Of a stretch of DNA of 64,000 nucleotides, positions 33,566 through 42,173 are shown piece by piece. Source of the DNA: Streptomyces sp. NBC_00576 (lineage in GTDB: Bacteria; Actinomycetota; Actinomycetes; Streptomycetales; Streptomycetaceae); assembly GCF_036345175.1 (NCBI RefSeq), contig NZ_CP107780.1, forward strand, positions 3,782,001 through 3,846,000, given 5' to 3'. A model generated the notes under the pieces. It had not been told where the DNA came from and made no database searches. It was given only the letters and a program-made list of their open reading frames with translations. Within the stretch, counting starts at the first letter, position 1; each line of letters begins with the position of its first letter. Made by a program: the position numbers and the translations under genes.

Positions 33566-33976
33566 TCAGCCGCCCAGCAGCCCCGCGGCCTGGCCCAGCA
33601 CCGGGATGCTGCCGATCGACTGCGCCTGCGCGACCGGACCGGTCAACGCCTGCGAGGTCAGCGGCTGGAAGTCGGCGAGCTGGGTGCCCACCCCGTTGTC
33701 CAGCGGGTCGACACCCGTACCGGCAAGGGGGTTGGGCTTGAGGCCCTGGATCGCACCCGTGACATAGCCGACCGAGCCGGTGAGCGCCGCCAGGCCGGAC
33801 TGCGGGGCGAGTTGGCCCAACGAGGTGCTGGGGTTGGTGCGAACGACGTCAACCGCGGGTCCGCCCTCTGCGGCGGAGGCCGTCGCGGCGCCCGCCCCCA
33901 GGGCAGCGCCGGTGGCCGCGAGGGCGATCAGGGCGCGCTGAGCGGTCTGGTTCTGGGTGGACGTGCGTCGTGCCAT
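33566..33976 (-). CDS. Small secreted protein of unknown function
   Basis: 136 aa with a Sec signal peptide (basic start, hydrophobic core, cleavage near ATASA-A at about 29). The mature part is hydrophobic-polar without Cys and contains repeated Leu-Gly-Gln, Pro and Thr (SLGQLAPQSGLAALTGSVG). It ends in LLGG. It resembles in style the secreted protein at 40268. ATG 33976, GAAGGCGG upstream. Unknown role, possibly a surface or matrix protein. Confidence 0.75.
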   Translation of the reverse strand: MARRTSTQNQTAQRALIALAATGAALGAGAATASAAEGGPAVDVVRTNPSTSLGQLAPQSGLAALTGSVGYVTGAIQGLKPNPLAGTGVDPLDNGVGTQLADFQPLTSQALTGPVAQAQSIGSIPVLGQAAGLLGG

Positions 33977-34292
33977 GAGTGGTGGCCGCCTTCTGGTGCG
34001 CTGGGTAATCAGGACGACACGAAGGGTAGTAGTTGCTCGCCGAGGAGGGCGAGGCTGGATTAGCTCGATCGCGTGATGGGCGACTTCCAGGCTTGCGGCG
34101 CGCTGGGCCGTTCGGGTTGGCGTGGTCGTGCGACCTGGGACACCGGGTACCAGCTCGCCCAAGACCGTTCGGGGCGCGCGGCTGAACGGGCTCAACTCCC
34201 GCTCAGTCCACAGGAACGGTGTCGAGGTGTGACGCAAGCCGACTCGCGTGGGTGTGGGCAGGTGGGCGCCCGATGCCTCACACTGGTGTCTC

Positions 34293-34928
34293 GTGACCTC
34301 CCACCCGCCCATACCCACGCGAGTCGTGCTGCTCTGCGGCCCTTCCGGCTCCGGCAAGTCCCTCCTCGCCGCCCGTTCCGGTCTCCCGGTCCTGCGGCTC
34401 GACGACTTCTACAAGGAGGGCACCGACCCGACGCTGCCGCAGGTCCTGGGAAGCACCGACATCGACTGGGACCACCCTCAGTCGTGGGACGCGGACGCGG
34501 CGGTCACCGCCATCACCGAGCTGTGCCGCACGGGTCGTACGAACGTCCCGGTGTACGACATCTCGCAGAGCGCCCGTACGGGCGAGGAGGGCGTCGAGAT
34601 CGGCCGGACCCCGCTGTTCATCGCGGAGGGCATCTTCGCCGCCGAGATCGTCGCGCGCTGCCAGGAGGAGGGCGTCCTCGCGGACGCGCTCTGTCTTAGC
34701 CGGGGGCCGGTCAAGACGTTCCGCCGGCGCTTCCTGCGGGACCTGCGCGAGGGCCGCAAGTCGGTGCCGTTCCTGCTGCGCCGCGGCTGGCGGCTGATGC
34801 GCGCCGAGCGTTCCATCGTCGCCCGCCAGACGGCCCTGGGCGCGCACGCGTGCGACCGGGACGAGGCGATGGGCAGACTGGCGGACGCGGCAGCGGGCCG
34901 CCGCCCACAGACGAGTACGGCAGCCTGA
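34293..34928 (+). CDS. Uridine kinase-like P-loop NTPase
   Basis: 211 aa. Walker A GPSGSGKS at about 16-23, LRLDDFYKEG (substrate-binding region of uridine kinases), and DWDHPQSWD. It probably phosphorylates uridine/cytidine with ATP/GTP in pyrimidine salvage, consistent with the nucleoside genes around. GTG 34293 is the only in-frame start close to the P-loop; the RBS is poor. No CTACGCGCGTAG site lies upstream. Confidence 0.85.
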   Translation: MTSHPPIPTRVVLLCGPSGSGKSLLAARSGLPVLRLDDFYKEGTDPTLPQVLGSTDIDWDHPQSWDADAAVTAITELCRTGRTNVPVYDISQSARTGEEGVEIGRTPLFIAEGIFAAEIVARCQEEGVLADALCLSRGPVKTFRRRFLRDLREGRKSVPFLLRRGWRLMRAERSIVARQTALGAHACDRDEAMGRLADAAAGRRPQTSTAA

Positions 34929-34974
34929 CCCCGTACTTCACCCCGCACTCGCGCACACGTACACGTACACGAAA

Positions 34975-35013
34975 AGCGGGACTGGTTGGACCCCCCGGCC
35001 CTCCAGTCCCGCT
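34975..35013 (+). terminator. Terminator of the uridine kinase-like gene
   Basis: AGCGGGACTGG/CCAGTCCCGCT stem followed by CTCTTTGTG, 46 bp past the stop. The rest of 35014-35157 is C-rich with a repeated CGCTCCCCCGTTGA motif. Confidence 0.75.
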
Positions 35014-35157
35014 CTCTTTGTGCTTCCCCCGTGTGGTGCTACCCCCGCGGCCCCCCAGCCCCGGTGGTTCCCCTCTGGTGGTGCTCCCCCGTGCTTCCCC
35101 CCGTTTACCGCTCCCCCGTTGACCGCTCCCCCGTTGAGCGGTGCTTCCCCCACACCC

Positions 35158-35922
35158 TCAGGCGACGAGCTCCCCGAAGGATTCCTCCTCGTCACGGCCG
35201 AAGCTGAGGACCTCGTCCTCACGCATCCGGCGGAGCGACCGCCAGATGCTGGACTTCACCGTGCCGACACTGATGTCGAGGATCTCCGCGATCTCCGGGT
35301 CCGTGCGGCCCTCGTAGTAACGAAGGACCAGCATCGTCCGCTGGAGTTCGGGGAGCCGGGCCAGCGCCTGCCACAGGACCGCGCGCAGCTCCGTGCCGCG
35401 CATCGCGTCCGTGTCGCCGGCCGTCTCCGGCAGTTCCTCGGTCGGGTACTCGTTCAGCTTGCGGCGACGCCACGCGCTGATGTGCAGGTTGGTCATAGTG
35501 CGGCGGAGGTAGCCCCCGACCGCCGCCTTGTCGCTGATCCGCTCCCAGGCGCGGTACGTCGAGAACAGCGCGCTCTGGAGCAGGTCCTCCGCCTCGAAGC
35601 GGTCACCGGTGAGGTGGTAGGCGGTTGCGTACAGGGAGGCGCGGCGCTCCTGGACGTAGGCGGTGAACTCCGCCTCCGACAGCGAGCAACGCTCCCCCGT
35701 GGACTCCCTGTACGCCGCCCCCGTGCGCCCCGTTTCCCCCGTGGCGCCGCTTACGCTTCCCCCGGTGTGCGCGTCAACCACTGACATGTACGTGGTGTGC
35801 TGACGCCCGGTGCCGCGAACGCACCCCCGCCCGTTTACGGCACCGGACTTCTCGGTGGTCCGGGTGACGTCGTGCAGACGCGTGATCACTGCGTTCGCGC
35901 TAGTGCTGTGCAGCTTGCTCAT
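35158..35922 (-). CDS. sigQ: ECF sigma factor SigQ
   Basis: 254-aa SigE-type ECF sigma factor. Region 2 about 95-160 (LYATAYHLTGDRFEAEDLLQSALF, TNLHISAWRRRK); region 4 about 185-235 (LARLPELQRTMLVLRYYEG, ILDISVGTVKSSIWRSLRRMR). A long N-terminal extension of about 85 residues precedes region 2. I chose ATG 35922 because of a GGGGGGCG RBS; ATG 35787 would shorten it by 45 residues. It is divergent from afsQ1-afsQ2, whose regulator activates sigQ in S. coelicolor under high nitrogen (literature memory). SigQ then affects antibiotic production. Confidence 0.92.
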   Translation of the reverse strand: MSKLHSTSANAVITRLHDVTRTTEKSGAVNGRGCVRGTGRQHTTYMSVVDAHTGGSVSGATGETGRTGAAYRESTGERCSLSEAEFTAYVQERRASLYATAYHLTGDRFEAEDLLQSALFSTYRAWERISDKAAVGGYLRRTMTNLHISAWRRRKLNEYPTEELPETAGDTDAMRGTELRAVLWQALARLPELQRTMLVLRYYEGRTDPEIAEILDISVGTVKSSIWRSLRRMREDEVLSFGRDEEESFGELVA

Positions 35923-36029
35923 CTCGCGCCCCCCGTCGTGGACTTCCCGGTCTTCGGCTCGGTTCGTGGTGCTTCCTTGCCTGTGCCGAGAAGCTTGCCC
36001 ACGCCACTTCATGACGGTGTCCGCCGACT

Positions 36030-36045
36030 GTCACAGGCGTGCAAC
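36030..36045. promoter_or_regulatory. Candidate AfsQ1-binding site
   Basis: GTCAC-AGGCGT-GCAAC in the sigQ-afsQ1 divergent gap: direct repeat with 6-nt spacing, matching the GTnAC-n6-GTnAC consensus reported for AfsQ1 except one base in the second half. Confidence 0.55.
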
Positions 36046-36174
36046 AGGGCCCCGTCTCAGGAACATCACGGCTGGGTCACAGCAACACGCGGTAGACGCC
36101 CGCGCGCACCCCCAAATCACCCGACAACCCCCTGGCAGTCGCAGCCCGGCCCGGCCATGGGCCAGAATGCATCC

Positions 36175-36852
36175 GTGCCTTCCCTGTTGCTGATCGAGGA
36201 CGACGACGCCATCCGTACGGCCCTGGAGCTGTCTTTGACGCGCCAGGGCCACCGGGTTGCCACCGCTGCCACCGGTGAGGACGGTCTGAAGCTGCTGCGT
36301 GAGCAGCGGCCGGATCTGATCGTTCTGGACGTGATGCTGCCCGGCATCGACGGATTCGAGGTGTGCCGACGCATCCGGCGCACCGACCAACTGCCGATCA
36401 TTCTGCTCACCGCGCGCAGCGACGACATCGACGTGGTCGTCGGGCTGGAGTCCGGCGCCGACGACTATGTCGTCAAACCCGTGCAGGGGCGCGTGCTCGA
36501 CGCCCGTATCCGGGCCGTGCTGCGCCGCGGGGAGCGTGAGTCGAACGACTCGGCGACCTTCGGTTCGCTGGTCATCGACCGTTCGGCGATGACGGTGACG
36601 AAGAACGGCGAGGATCTGCAGCTGACGCCCACCGAGCTGCGGCTGCTCCTGGAGCTGAGCCGGCGGCCCGGTCAGGCGCTGTCCCGCCAGCAGTTGCTGC
36701 GGCTGGTGTGGGAGCACGACTACCTGGGCGACTCGCGGCTGGTGGACGCGTGTGTGCAGCGGCTGCGCGCCAAGGTCGAGGACGTGCCGTCGTCGCCGAC
36801 GTTGATCCGTACCGTCCGCGGGGTCGGTTACCGACTGGACTCGCCTCAGTGA
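36175..36852 (+). CDS. afsQ1: Response regulator AfsQ1
   Basis: 225-aa OmpR-class regulator. Receiver domain 1-115 with acidic pocket IEDDD, phospho-acceptor Asp52 (DLIVLDVMLPG) and Lys in VVKPVQG; winged-helix domain 130-222 (TPTELRLLLELSRRPGQ, DSRLVDACVQRLRAKVE). It is nearly identical to S. coelicolor AfsQ1 as remembered, including length, which supports GTG 36175 over an ATG 18 nt upstream. It regulates sigQ, actinorhodin-type pathway activators and nitrogen/carbon genes. The stop overlaps afsQ2 (GTGA). Confidence 0.96.
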   Translation: MPSLLLIEDDDAIRTALELSLTRQGHRVATAATGEDGLKLLREQRPDLIVLDVMLPGIDGFEVCRRIRRTDQLPIILLTARSDDIDVVVGLESGADDYVVKPVQGRVLDARIRAVLRRGERESNDSATFGSLVIDRSAMTVTKNGEDLQLTPTELRLLLELSRRPGQALSRQQLLRLVWEHDYLGDSRLVDACVQRLRAKVEDVPSSPTLIRTVRGVGYRLDSPQ

Positions 36853-38420
36853 CCAAACCGCAGGGCAAGCTCCGTGGCTGGGCCGCGGCGCGCAAGGCGA
36901 TACTTTCCGGGCTGCGTTTCACCAGCCTGCGGCTGCGCCTGGTCGTGGTCTTCGGCCTGGTGGCGCTGACGGCGGCCGTGTCGGCGTCCGGGATCGCGTA
37001 CTGGCTCAACCGCGAGGCCGTGCTCACCCGTACCCAGGACGCGGTGCTGCGCGACTTCCAGCAGGAGATGCAGAATCGCGCGGGCGTGCTGCCGACACAC
37101 CCCACGCAGGACGAACTCCAGCACACGGCGGGCCAGATGGCCGCCAGCAGCCAGCGGTTCAGTGTGCTGCTGGTCGCCGAGGACGAGAGCGGGCGGACGG
37201 TCGTCGGCAACTCCGGGGCGCTGGACACCTTCTCGCTGACGGACGTGCCCAAGTCGCTGCGTACGGCGGTCGGCAAGCGGCAGTCGGTCACCTCGAACAA
37301 CAAGGACCCGTACCACCTGTACTGGCAGCGGACCATCGACGGCGACAAGCCGTACCTGGTCGCGGGCACGAAGGTGATCGGCGGCGGTCCGGCCGGCTAC
37401 ATGCTGAAGTCGCTGGAGCCCGAGGAGAAGGATCTCAACTCGCTGGCCTGGTCGCTGGGCATCGCCACCGGCCTCGCGCTGATCGGCTCCGCGCTGCTCG
37501 CGCAGGCCGCCGCCACGACCGTACTGAAGCCGGTGCACCGCCTCGGTATCGCGGCCCGGCGGCTCGGCGAGGGGAAGCTGGACACCCGGTTGCGGGTGTC
37601 GGGCACGGACGAACTGGCCGACCTCGCCCGGACGTTCAACCACACGGCGGAGTCGCTGGAGACGCGGGTCGCCGACATGAGCGCCCGGGACGAGGCCTCG
37701 CGGCGGTTCGTGGCGGACATGTCCCACGAGCTGCGTACGCCGCTCACCGCGATCACCGCCGTGACGGAGATCCTCGAAGAGGAACTGGACGCGGAGACCG
37801 GCAGCGTCGACCCGATGATCGAACCGGCGGTACGGCTGGTGGTGAGCGAGACGCGGCGACTCAACTCCCTGGTGGAGAACCTGATGGAGGTCACCCGCTT
37901 CGACGCGGGCACCGCCCGGCTGGTCCTCGACAACGTCGAAATCGCCGACCAGATCACGGCCTGCATCGACGCCCGCGCCTGGCTGGACGCGGTCGAACTG
38001 GACGCCGAGCGCGGCATCATGTCCATCCTCGACCCGCGCCGCCTGGACGTCATCCTCGCCAACCTCATCGGCAACGCCCTCAAGCACGGCGGCTCGCCGG
38101 TACGGGTGTCGGTGCGCGCGTCCGACAGCGACCTGCTGATCGAGGTGCAGGACCACGGTCCGGGCATCCCCGAGGACGTCCTGCCGCACGTCTTCGACCG
38201 CTTCTACAAGGCGAGCGCCTCCCGCCCCCGCTCCGAGGGCAGCGGCCTGGGCCTGTCCATCGCCCTGGAGAACGCCCACATCCACGGCGGCGAGATCACC
38301 GCCGCCAACTCCCCGAAGGGCGGCGCCGTGTTCACCCTGCGGCTCCCCAGGGACCCGTCGGCACTGACGGAGACACCGGCCGAGCCGGACGGGGCGAACG
38401 GCGACGGGGAGAGCGCGTGA
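36849..38420 (+). CDS. afsQ2: Sensor histidine kinase AfsQ2
   Basis: 523 aa. First helix about 38-58, extracytoplasmic sensor 60-205, second helix about 200-222, HAMP about 223-275, HisKA with phospho-His293 in ADMSHELRTPLTAI, then HATPase_c with N-box NLIGNALKHGG, G1 DHGPGIPEDV, and G2 GSGLGLSI. It autophosphorylates and passes phosphate to AfsQ1 Asp52; the signal is linked to nitrogen status but the ligand is unknown. GTG 36849 overlaps the afsQ1 stop by 4 nt. Confidence 0.96.
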   Translation: MTKPQGKLRGWAAARKAILSGLRFTSLRLRLVVVFGLVALTAAVSASGIAYWLNREAVLTRTQDAVLRDFQQEMQNRAGVLPTHPTQDELQHTAGQMAASSQRFSVLLVAEDESGRTVVGNSGALDTFSLTDVPKSLRTAVGKRQSVTSNNKDPYHLYWQRTIDGDKPYLVAGTKVIGGGPAGYMLKSLEPEEKDLNSLAWSLGIATGLALIGSALLAQAAATTVLKPVHRLGIAARRLGEGKLDTRLRVSGTDELADLARTFNHTAESLETRVADMSARDEASRRFVADMSHELRTPLTAITAVTEILEEELDAETGSVDPMIEPAVRLVVSETRRLNSLVENLMEVTRFDAGTARLVLDNVEIADQITACIDARAWLDAVELDAERGIMSILDPRRLDVILANLIGNALKHGGSPVRVSVRASDSDLLIEVQDHGPGIPEDVLPHVFDRFYKASASRPRSEGSGLGLSIALENAHIHGGEITAANSPKGGAVFTLRLPRDPSALTETPAEPDGANGDGESA

Positions 38421-39106
38421 CGAACATACGAGGCGTACGGCACGTACGGGGCGTACAGGGGGTACGACGAGTGCGGGGCGTACGCCCCTGGGCGGCGGCC
38501 GTCCCGCTGTTCGCGGTGCTCGCGGTGCTGCTCGCCGGCTGCGGGATCCGCGCCACCGAGGTTCCGACGGACTTCGGTCCGGCGCCCTCCCGCGTCCCGT
38601 GCTCCCTCTCCGACGTCCCCGGGCCCTCCGCGCCGAACGTCGCCGCGCAGACGTCGGCGGGCGTCCCGGTCCAGGTGTTCCTCCTGTGCGCCTCCCAGCT
38701 GGTGACCGTCGACCGCGCGGTGCGCGTCCCGGACGGTACGGCGGAGGCGCAGCGGCGCGTCCTGGTGGCCCAGGGGCTGCTGGACGAGCTGGCCAGGACT
38801 CCGGCGGCGAGCGAGACCGCGGCCGGCTACACGACCGACGTACGGGGCGGGATGAGCGTGCGCGGCCCGGGCCCGAAGGACCCCGAGGACGCCCTGCGCC
38901 TGAGCACCACCCCGGACGACCTCGCGTCGTACGCCCTCGCCCAGATCGTCTGCACGTTCTCCGACTCGGCCGCCGCCGAGGGAGACGGCCACGTCGTCCT
39001 GGGCGGCCCGGACACCGACCCGCTGCGCCGGTACGCGTGCACACCGGAGGTCCGTTCCAGGCCGGGGGCCCAGGTACCGCCGTCGTCGGGGGTAGACGGC
39101 AGCTGA
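38417..39106 (+). CDS. AfsQ-associated lipoprotein
   Basis: 229 aa. Basic N-terminus with repeated Val-Arg (VRHVRGVQGVRRVRGVRP), hydrophobic core and lipobox LLAGC. The mature part resembles a GerMN-like lipoprotein domain (QVFLLCASQLVTVDRAV, AQGLLDEL). It overlaps the afsQ2 stop by 4 nt, so is made with the kinase; a lipoprotein in the same operon could modulate AfsQ2 sensing at the membrane. Basis is position only. Confidence 0.85.
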   Translation: MTNIRGVRHVRGVQGVRRVRGVRPWAAAVPLFAVLAVLLAGCGIRATEVPTDFGPAPSRVPCSLSDVPGPSAPNVAAQTSAGVPVQVFLLCASQLVTVDRAVRVPDGTAEAQRRVLVAQGLLDELARTPAASETAAGYTTDVRGGMSVRGPGPKDPEDALRLSTTPDDLASYALAQIVCTFSDSAAAEGDGHVVLGGPDTDPLRRYACTPEVRSRPGAQVPPSSGVDGS

Positions 39107-39138
39107 CCGGTCCCGGTGAGTCCGGGTGCACAACCGCG

Positions 39139-39192
39139 CCCCTTCAGGGGCGCGGGGCTGTATCTTTCTGCGGCTCCGCCGCGGGGCGCGCG
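39139..39192 (+). repeat. Dispersed intergenic repeat, family A
   Basis: CAGGGGCGCGGGGCTGTATC then TGCGGCTCCGCCGC, as at 18.8 kb. It fills most of the 221-bp gap between the lipoprotein and VanZ genes. Confidence 0.8.
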
Positions 39193-39327
39193 GCAAAAGG
39201 GCCACCTGACCGCGGGGCCCTGGCGGACGGGGCCGGAGCGACGCCGGCCCCCGTGTGGCACACGACTCACCCCCCTGCACCGGGGCAACCCGGAACCGAT
39301 CGTGCCGACCCTCGCGTCTTGGGGGGC

Positions 39328-39879
39328 GTGCAGCGTCAAGGCTCGGGCGGCGAAAGTGCCGTCATTCGCATCCGCGCGGCGGGAGGTGTCCTCCTCGTCG
39401 CCCATCTCGCGCTCGTCGCCTGGATCACGCTGCGTCCGCTCGACGTCCCGTGGCAACTGCCCGCCAACCTGCAGCCCTTCGCGGGCATACGGGCCGATCT
39501 GACCCTCGGCTGGCAGGACGCGACCCGGCACATCATCGAGGGGCTCGCCCTGCTGGCTCCGCTGGGTGTGCTGCTGCCGATGGCGGACGGGCGGCTCGAT
39601 GTCTCCCCGCTCGCGTCGCTCGTGCGTACGGTCATGGCGGGTGCCCTGATCTCGCTCGGCATCGAGCTGCTGCAGACCGGCGTGCCCGGTCAGGTCATGG
39701 ACGTCGACGCGCTGCTCCTGAACACGGTGGGCGTGGGTCTCGCGCATGTCGCCATGGTGCCCGCCGCACGGTCCTGGCTCCGCCGCAGGAGCGACCGCAG
39801 GCGCCTGGCTGCCGTCCGTACGGAGGACGCGACTCAGGGTAGGACCCCGACGATTCCCAGGGTCGGGATCGCCCCGTAG
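39328..39879 (+). CDS. VanZ family membrane protein
   Basis: 183 aa. About four helices (near 16-34, 66-86, 93-112, 125-145) with the VanZ-like core LTLGWQDATRHIIEGLALLAPLG and LISLGIELLQ, then a DVDALLLNTVGVGLAH segment. VanZ relatives give low teicoplanin resistance in enterococci; in Streptomyces the role is unknown. GTG 39328 is the only good start, although the G-run before it is close. Confidence 0.85.
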   Translation: MQRQGSGGESAVIRIRAAGGVLLVAHLALVAWITLRPLDVPWQLPANLQPFAGIRADLTLGWQDATRHIIEGLALLAPLGVLLPMADGRLDVSPLASLVRTVMAGALISLGIELLQTGVPGQVMDVDALLLNTVGVGLAHVAMVPAARSWLRRRSDRRRLAAVRTEDATQGRTPTIPRVGIAP

Positions 39880-39974
39880 AGCGACGCTTCGTCCGCTGTG
39901 CGTCCGTAACGTTGAGTACAGATGAGGCGACCGGAAAAGGCCGGTCCCCTCACCGGACTCACCGAGGAGACGCC

Positions 39975-40184
39975 ATGACCGCCCTTGCCCGCCCCACCAA
40001 CGGCCGCATGATCGGCGGAGTGTGTGCCGCGCTGGCACGGCGCTTCGGCACCTCCGCGACGACGATGCGCGTGATCTTCGTGCTCTCGTGTCTGCTGCCC
40101 GGCCCGCAGTTCCTGCTCTACATAGCCATGTGGATCCTGCTGCCCTCCGAGAAGTACGAGAACAAGGCCCACGCTGCCTGGTAG
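39975..40184 (+). CDS. PspC-domain small membrane protein
   Basis: 69 aa. PspC core: MIGGVCAALARRFGTSATTMRVIFVL, then a helix (LPGPQFLLYIAMWILLP). Start ATG 39975 has GAGGAGA. PspC domains link to envelope stress responses; here it is a solo domain with no other psp genes nearby. Confidence 0.9.
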   Translation: MTALARPTNGRMIGGVCAALARRFGTSATTMRVIFVLSCLLPGPQFLLYIAMWILLPSEKYENKAHAAW

Positions 40185-40207
40185 CCGACCCTGACGACGC
40201 GCTGGTA

Positions 40208-40252
40208 CGCCGATGGGGCGCACCCCGGGTGAAGGGGTGCGCCCCATCGGCG
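40208..40252. terminator. Strong bidirectional terminator
   Basis: Perfect 19-bp stem (CGCCGATGGGGCGCACCCC), loop GGGTGAA, between the convergent PspC and secreted-protein genes. Confidence 0.85.
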
Positions 40253-40267
40253 CGTTCACGGCGTGGG

Positions 40268-40627
40268 TCAGCCCAGCGGAATGCCGTTCACCGGGAGGCC
40301 GTGGGTGGGCAGGCCCTGCAGCGGGAGGCCGCCGAGCAGACCGGCGACCGGCGCGGTCGGGCCCTCGGCCAGCAGCTTCGTGACGGCAGGCTGCGCGGCG
40401 GCCACGCCCGCGCCGACCGCGCCCTGGCCCGTGGCCACGGCCTCGGCGGCACCCGGCAGAGCCTTCGACGCGCTCTCCACGGGCAGCGTCTGGGTCACGG
40501 AGCCCAGCGCGGCGGAGTCGGGGAGGGCGGGGAGGGCCGGGGCTGCGTTGGCGGCACCCGCACCCGCCGCGGCGAAGGCGGCACCGAGAGCGGCGACACC
40601 GAGGGTCTTGGCAGCAGACTGCTTCAT
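40268..40627 (-). CDS. Small secreted protein of unknown function
   Basis: 119 aa. Signal peptide MKQSAAKTLGVAALGAAFAA..., cleavage near ANA-A at about 28. The mature part is Ala/Pro/Leu/Gly-rich and ends in short repeats (GLPLQGLPTHGLPVNGIPLG). No Cys. RBS AAGGACG before ATG 40627. Similar in type to the protein at 33566, with which it shares a TGPVA/TAPVAGLLGG-like segment; both may belong to one family of abundant exported proteins. Confidence 0.78.
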   Translation of the reverse strand: MKQSAAKTLGVAALGAAFAAAGAGAANAAPALPALPDSAALGSVTQTLPVESASKALPGAAEAVATGQGAVGAGVAAAQPAVTKLLAEGPTAPVAGLLGGLPLQGLPTHGLPVNGIPLG

Positions 40628-40757
40628 AGTGAATGCGTCCTTGAATGCGATGACGAGGATGTGAGCGGTCCACGACCGTAAACACGAGAAGCCACTCGCC
40701 GCAAACATCGAAAAGCAGCCGAGCCGACCCGACCCGACCGCTTTCCGAACCTCCTGA

Positions 40758-42011
40758 TCAGGTCTGCGCCTCGACAGAACCGCTGGTGGAAGCGGTCTGC
40801 CGGAACAACCATTCGGATTTCAGCTCGGCATATCCGGGCTTGATGACGTCATTGATCATCGCCAGTCGTTCATCGAAAGGAATGAATGCTGACTTCATAG
40901 CATTGACCGAGAACCACTGCAGGTCATCGAGCGTATAACCGAACGCTTCGACAAGATGCTCGAATTCTCGGCTCATTCCGGTACCGGACATCAGCCGGTT
41001 GTCGGTGTTCACGGTCGCGCGGAAGTGCAGCTTGCGCAGCAGCCCGATGGGGTGCTCGGCATAGGAGGCCGCGGCACCGGTCTGGAGGTTGGAGCTGGGG
41101 CACAGTTCGAGGGGGATGCGCTTGTCCCGTACATAGGAGGCCAGGCGTCCGAGTTTCACCGAGCCGTCGTCCTGGACCTGGATGTCGTCGATGATGCGCA
41201 CACCGTGGCCGAGCCGGTCGGCGCCGCACCACTGGAGGGCCTGCCAGATGGAGGGGAGCCCGAAGGCCTCACCGGCGTGGATGGTGAAGTGGTTGTTCTC
41301 GCGCTTGAGGTACTCGAACGCGTCGAGGTGCCGGGTGGGCGGGAAGCCGGCCTCGGCACCGGCGATGTCGAAGCCGACGACGCCCAGATCGCGGTACCGG
41401 TTCGCCAGTTCGGCGATCTCCAGCGAGCGGGCGGCGTGCCGCATGGCGGTGAGCAGGGCCCCGACCCGGATGCGCTGACCGTTCTCCCGGGCCCGCCGCT
41501 CGCCTTCCCGGAAGCCCTCGTTGACGGCCTCGACGACCTCTTCGAGGGTGAGCCCGCCTTCGAGGTGCTGCTCGGGCGCGTACCGCACCTCCGCGTAGAC
41601 GACGCCGTCCTCGGCGAGGTCCTCGGCGCACTCGGCGGCGACCCGGACGAGGGCGTCGCGGGTCTGCATGACGGCGCAGGTGTGGGCGAAGGTCTCCAAG
41701 TACCGTTCCAGGGAACCGGAGTCGGCGGCATCCCGGAACCAGGCGCCGAGCTTGTCGGGGTCGGTCTGCGGGAGTTGGGCGTAGCCCGTGTCGCGGGCCA
41801 GGTCGACGATGGTGCCGGGGCGCAGGCCGCCGTCGAGGTGGTCGTGGAGAAGGACCTTGGGGGCGCGGCGGATCTGGTCCGGGGTAGGACTGGGACCGGA
41901 GCTCCCGCTCGTGTTCACGCTCTGGCTCGTCTGCTGACTCGTCTCATTCGCCTGACTCGTCTCACTCGCCTGGCCCGTCTGACTCGTCGTCCGATCACTC
42001 TGGCTCGTCAT
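40758..42011 (-). CDS. add: Adenosine deaminase
   Basis: 417-aa TIM-barrel metalloenzyme converting (deoxy)adenosine to (deoxy)inosine for PNP. Zinc/catalytic motifs: HDHLDGG (HxH), VGFDIAGAEAG, FTIHAGEA, DRLGHGVRI and TVNTDNRL. The first 45 residues are an added tail made of Thr, Ser, Gln and Glu repeats (TSQSDRTTSQTGQ), not needed for the fold. The 3' end uses more AT-rich codons than the rest. ATG 42011 lies 16 bp from the nucleoside operator. It is monocistronic. Confidence 0.94.
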   Translation of the reverse strand: MTSQSDRTTSQTGQASETSQANETSQQTSQSVNTSGSSGPSPTPDQIRRAPKVLLHDHLDGGLRPGTIVDLARDTGYAQLPQTDPDKLGAWFRDAADSGSLERYLETFAHTCAVMQTRDALVRVAAECAEDLAEDGVVYAEVRYAPEQHLEGGLTLEEVVEAVNEGFREGERRARENGQRIRVGALLTAMRHAARSLEIAELANRYRDLGVVGFDIAGAEAGFPPTRHLDAFEYLKRENNHFTIHAGEAFGLPSIWQALQWCGADRLGHGVRIIDDIQVQDDGSVKLGRLASYVRDKRIPLELCPSSNLQTGAAASYAEHPIGLLRKLHFRATVNTDNRLMSGTGMSREFEHLVEAFGYTLDDLQWFSVNAMKSAFIPFDERLAMINDVIKPGYAELKSEWLFRQTASTSGSVEAQT

Positions 42012-42027
42012 TTCCGCACTCTAACTC

Positions 42028-42039
42028 CTACGCGCGTAG
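42028..42039. promoter_or_regulatory. Nucleoside-regulon operator CTACGCGCGTAG (add)
   Basis: Perfect palindrome 16 bp before the add ATG. On the add strand it is followed by GAGTTAGAGT; TAGGAG or TAGAGT could be the -10. Confidence 0.8.
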
Positions 42040-42173
42040 ATCACCCGCTGTCCCTCCCTCCTCTTCTCCGTTTCTTCGCCTGTACGTTTTCTTCGCCTGT
42101 ACGTTTCCGCCGATACGTAACGGTGACCGCGAGAACGGGTGGCGTACACCGCTGCTTCTGACACTGTTCTGCC

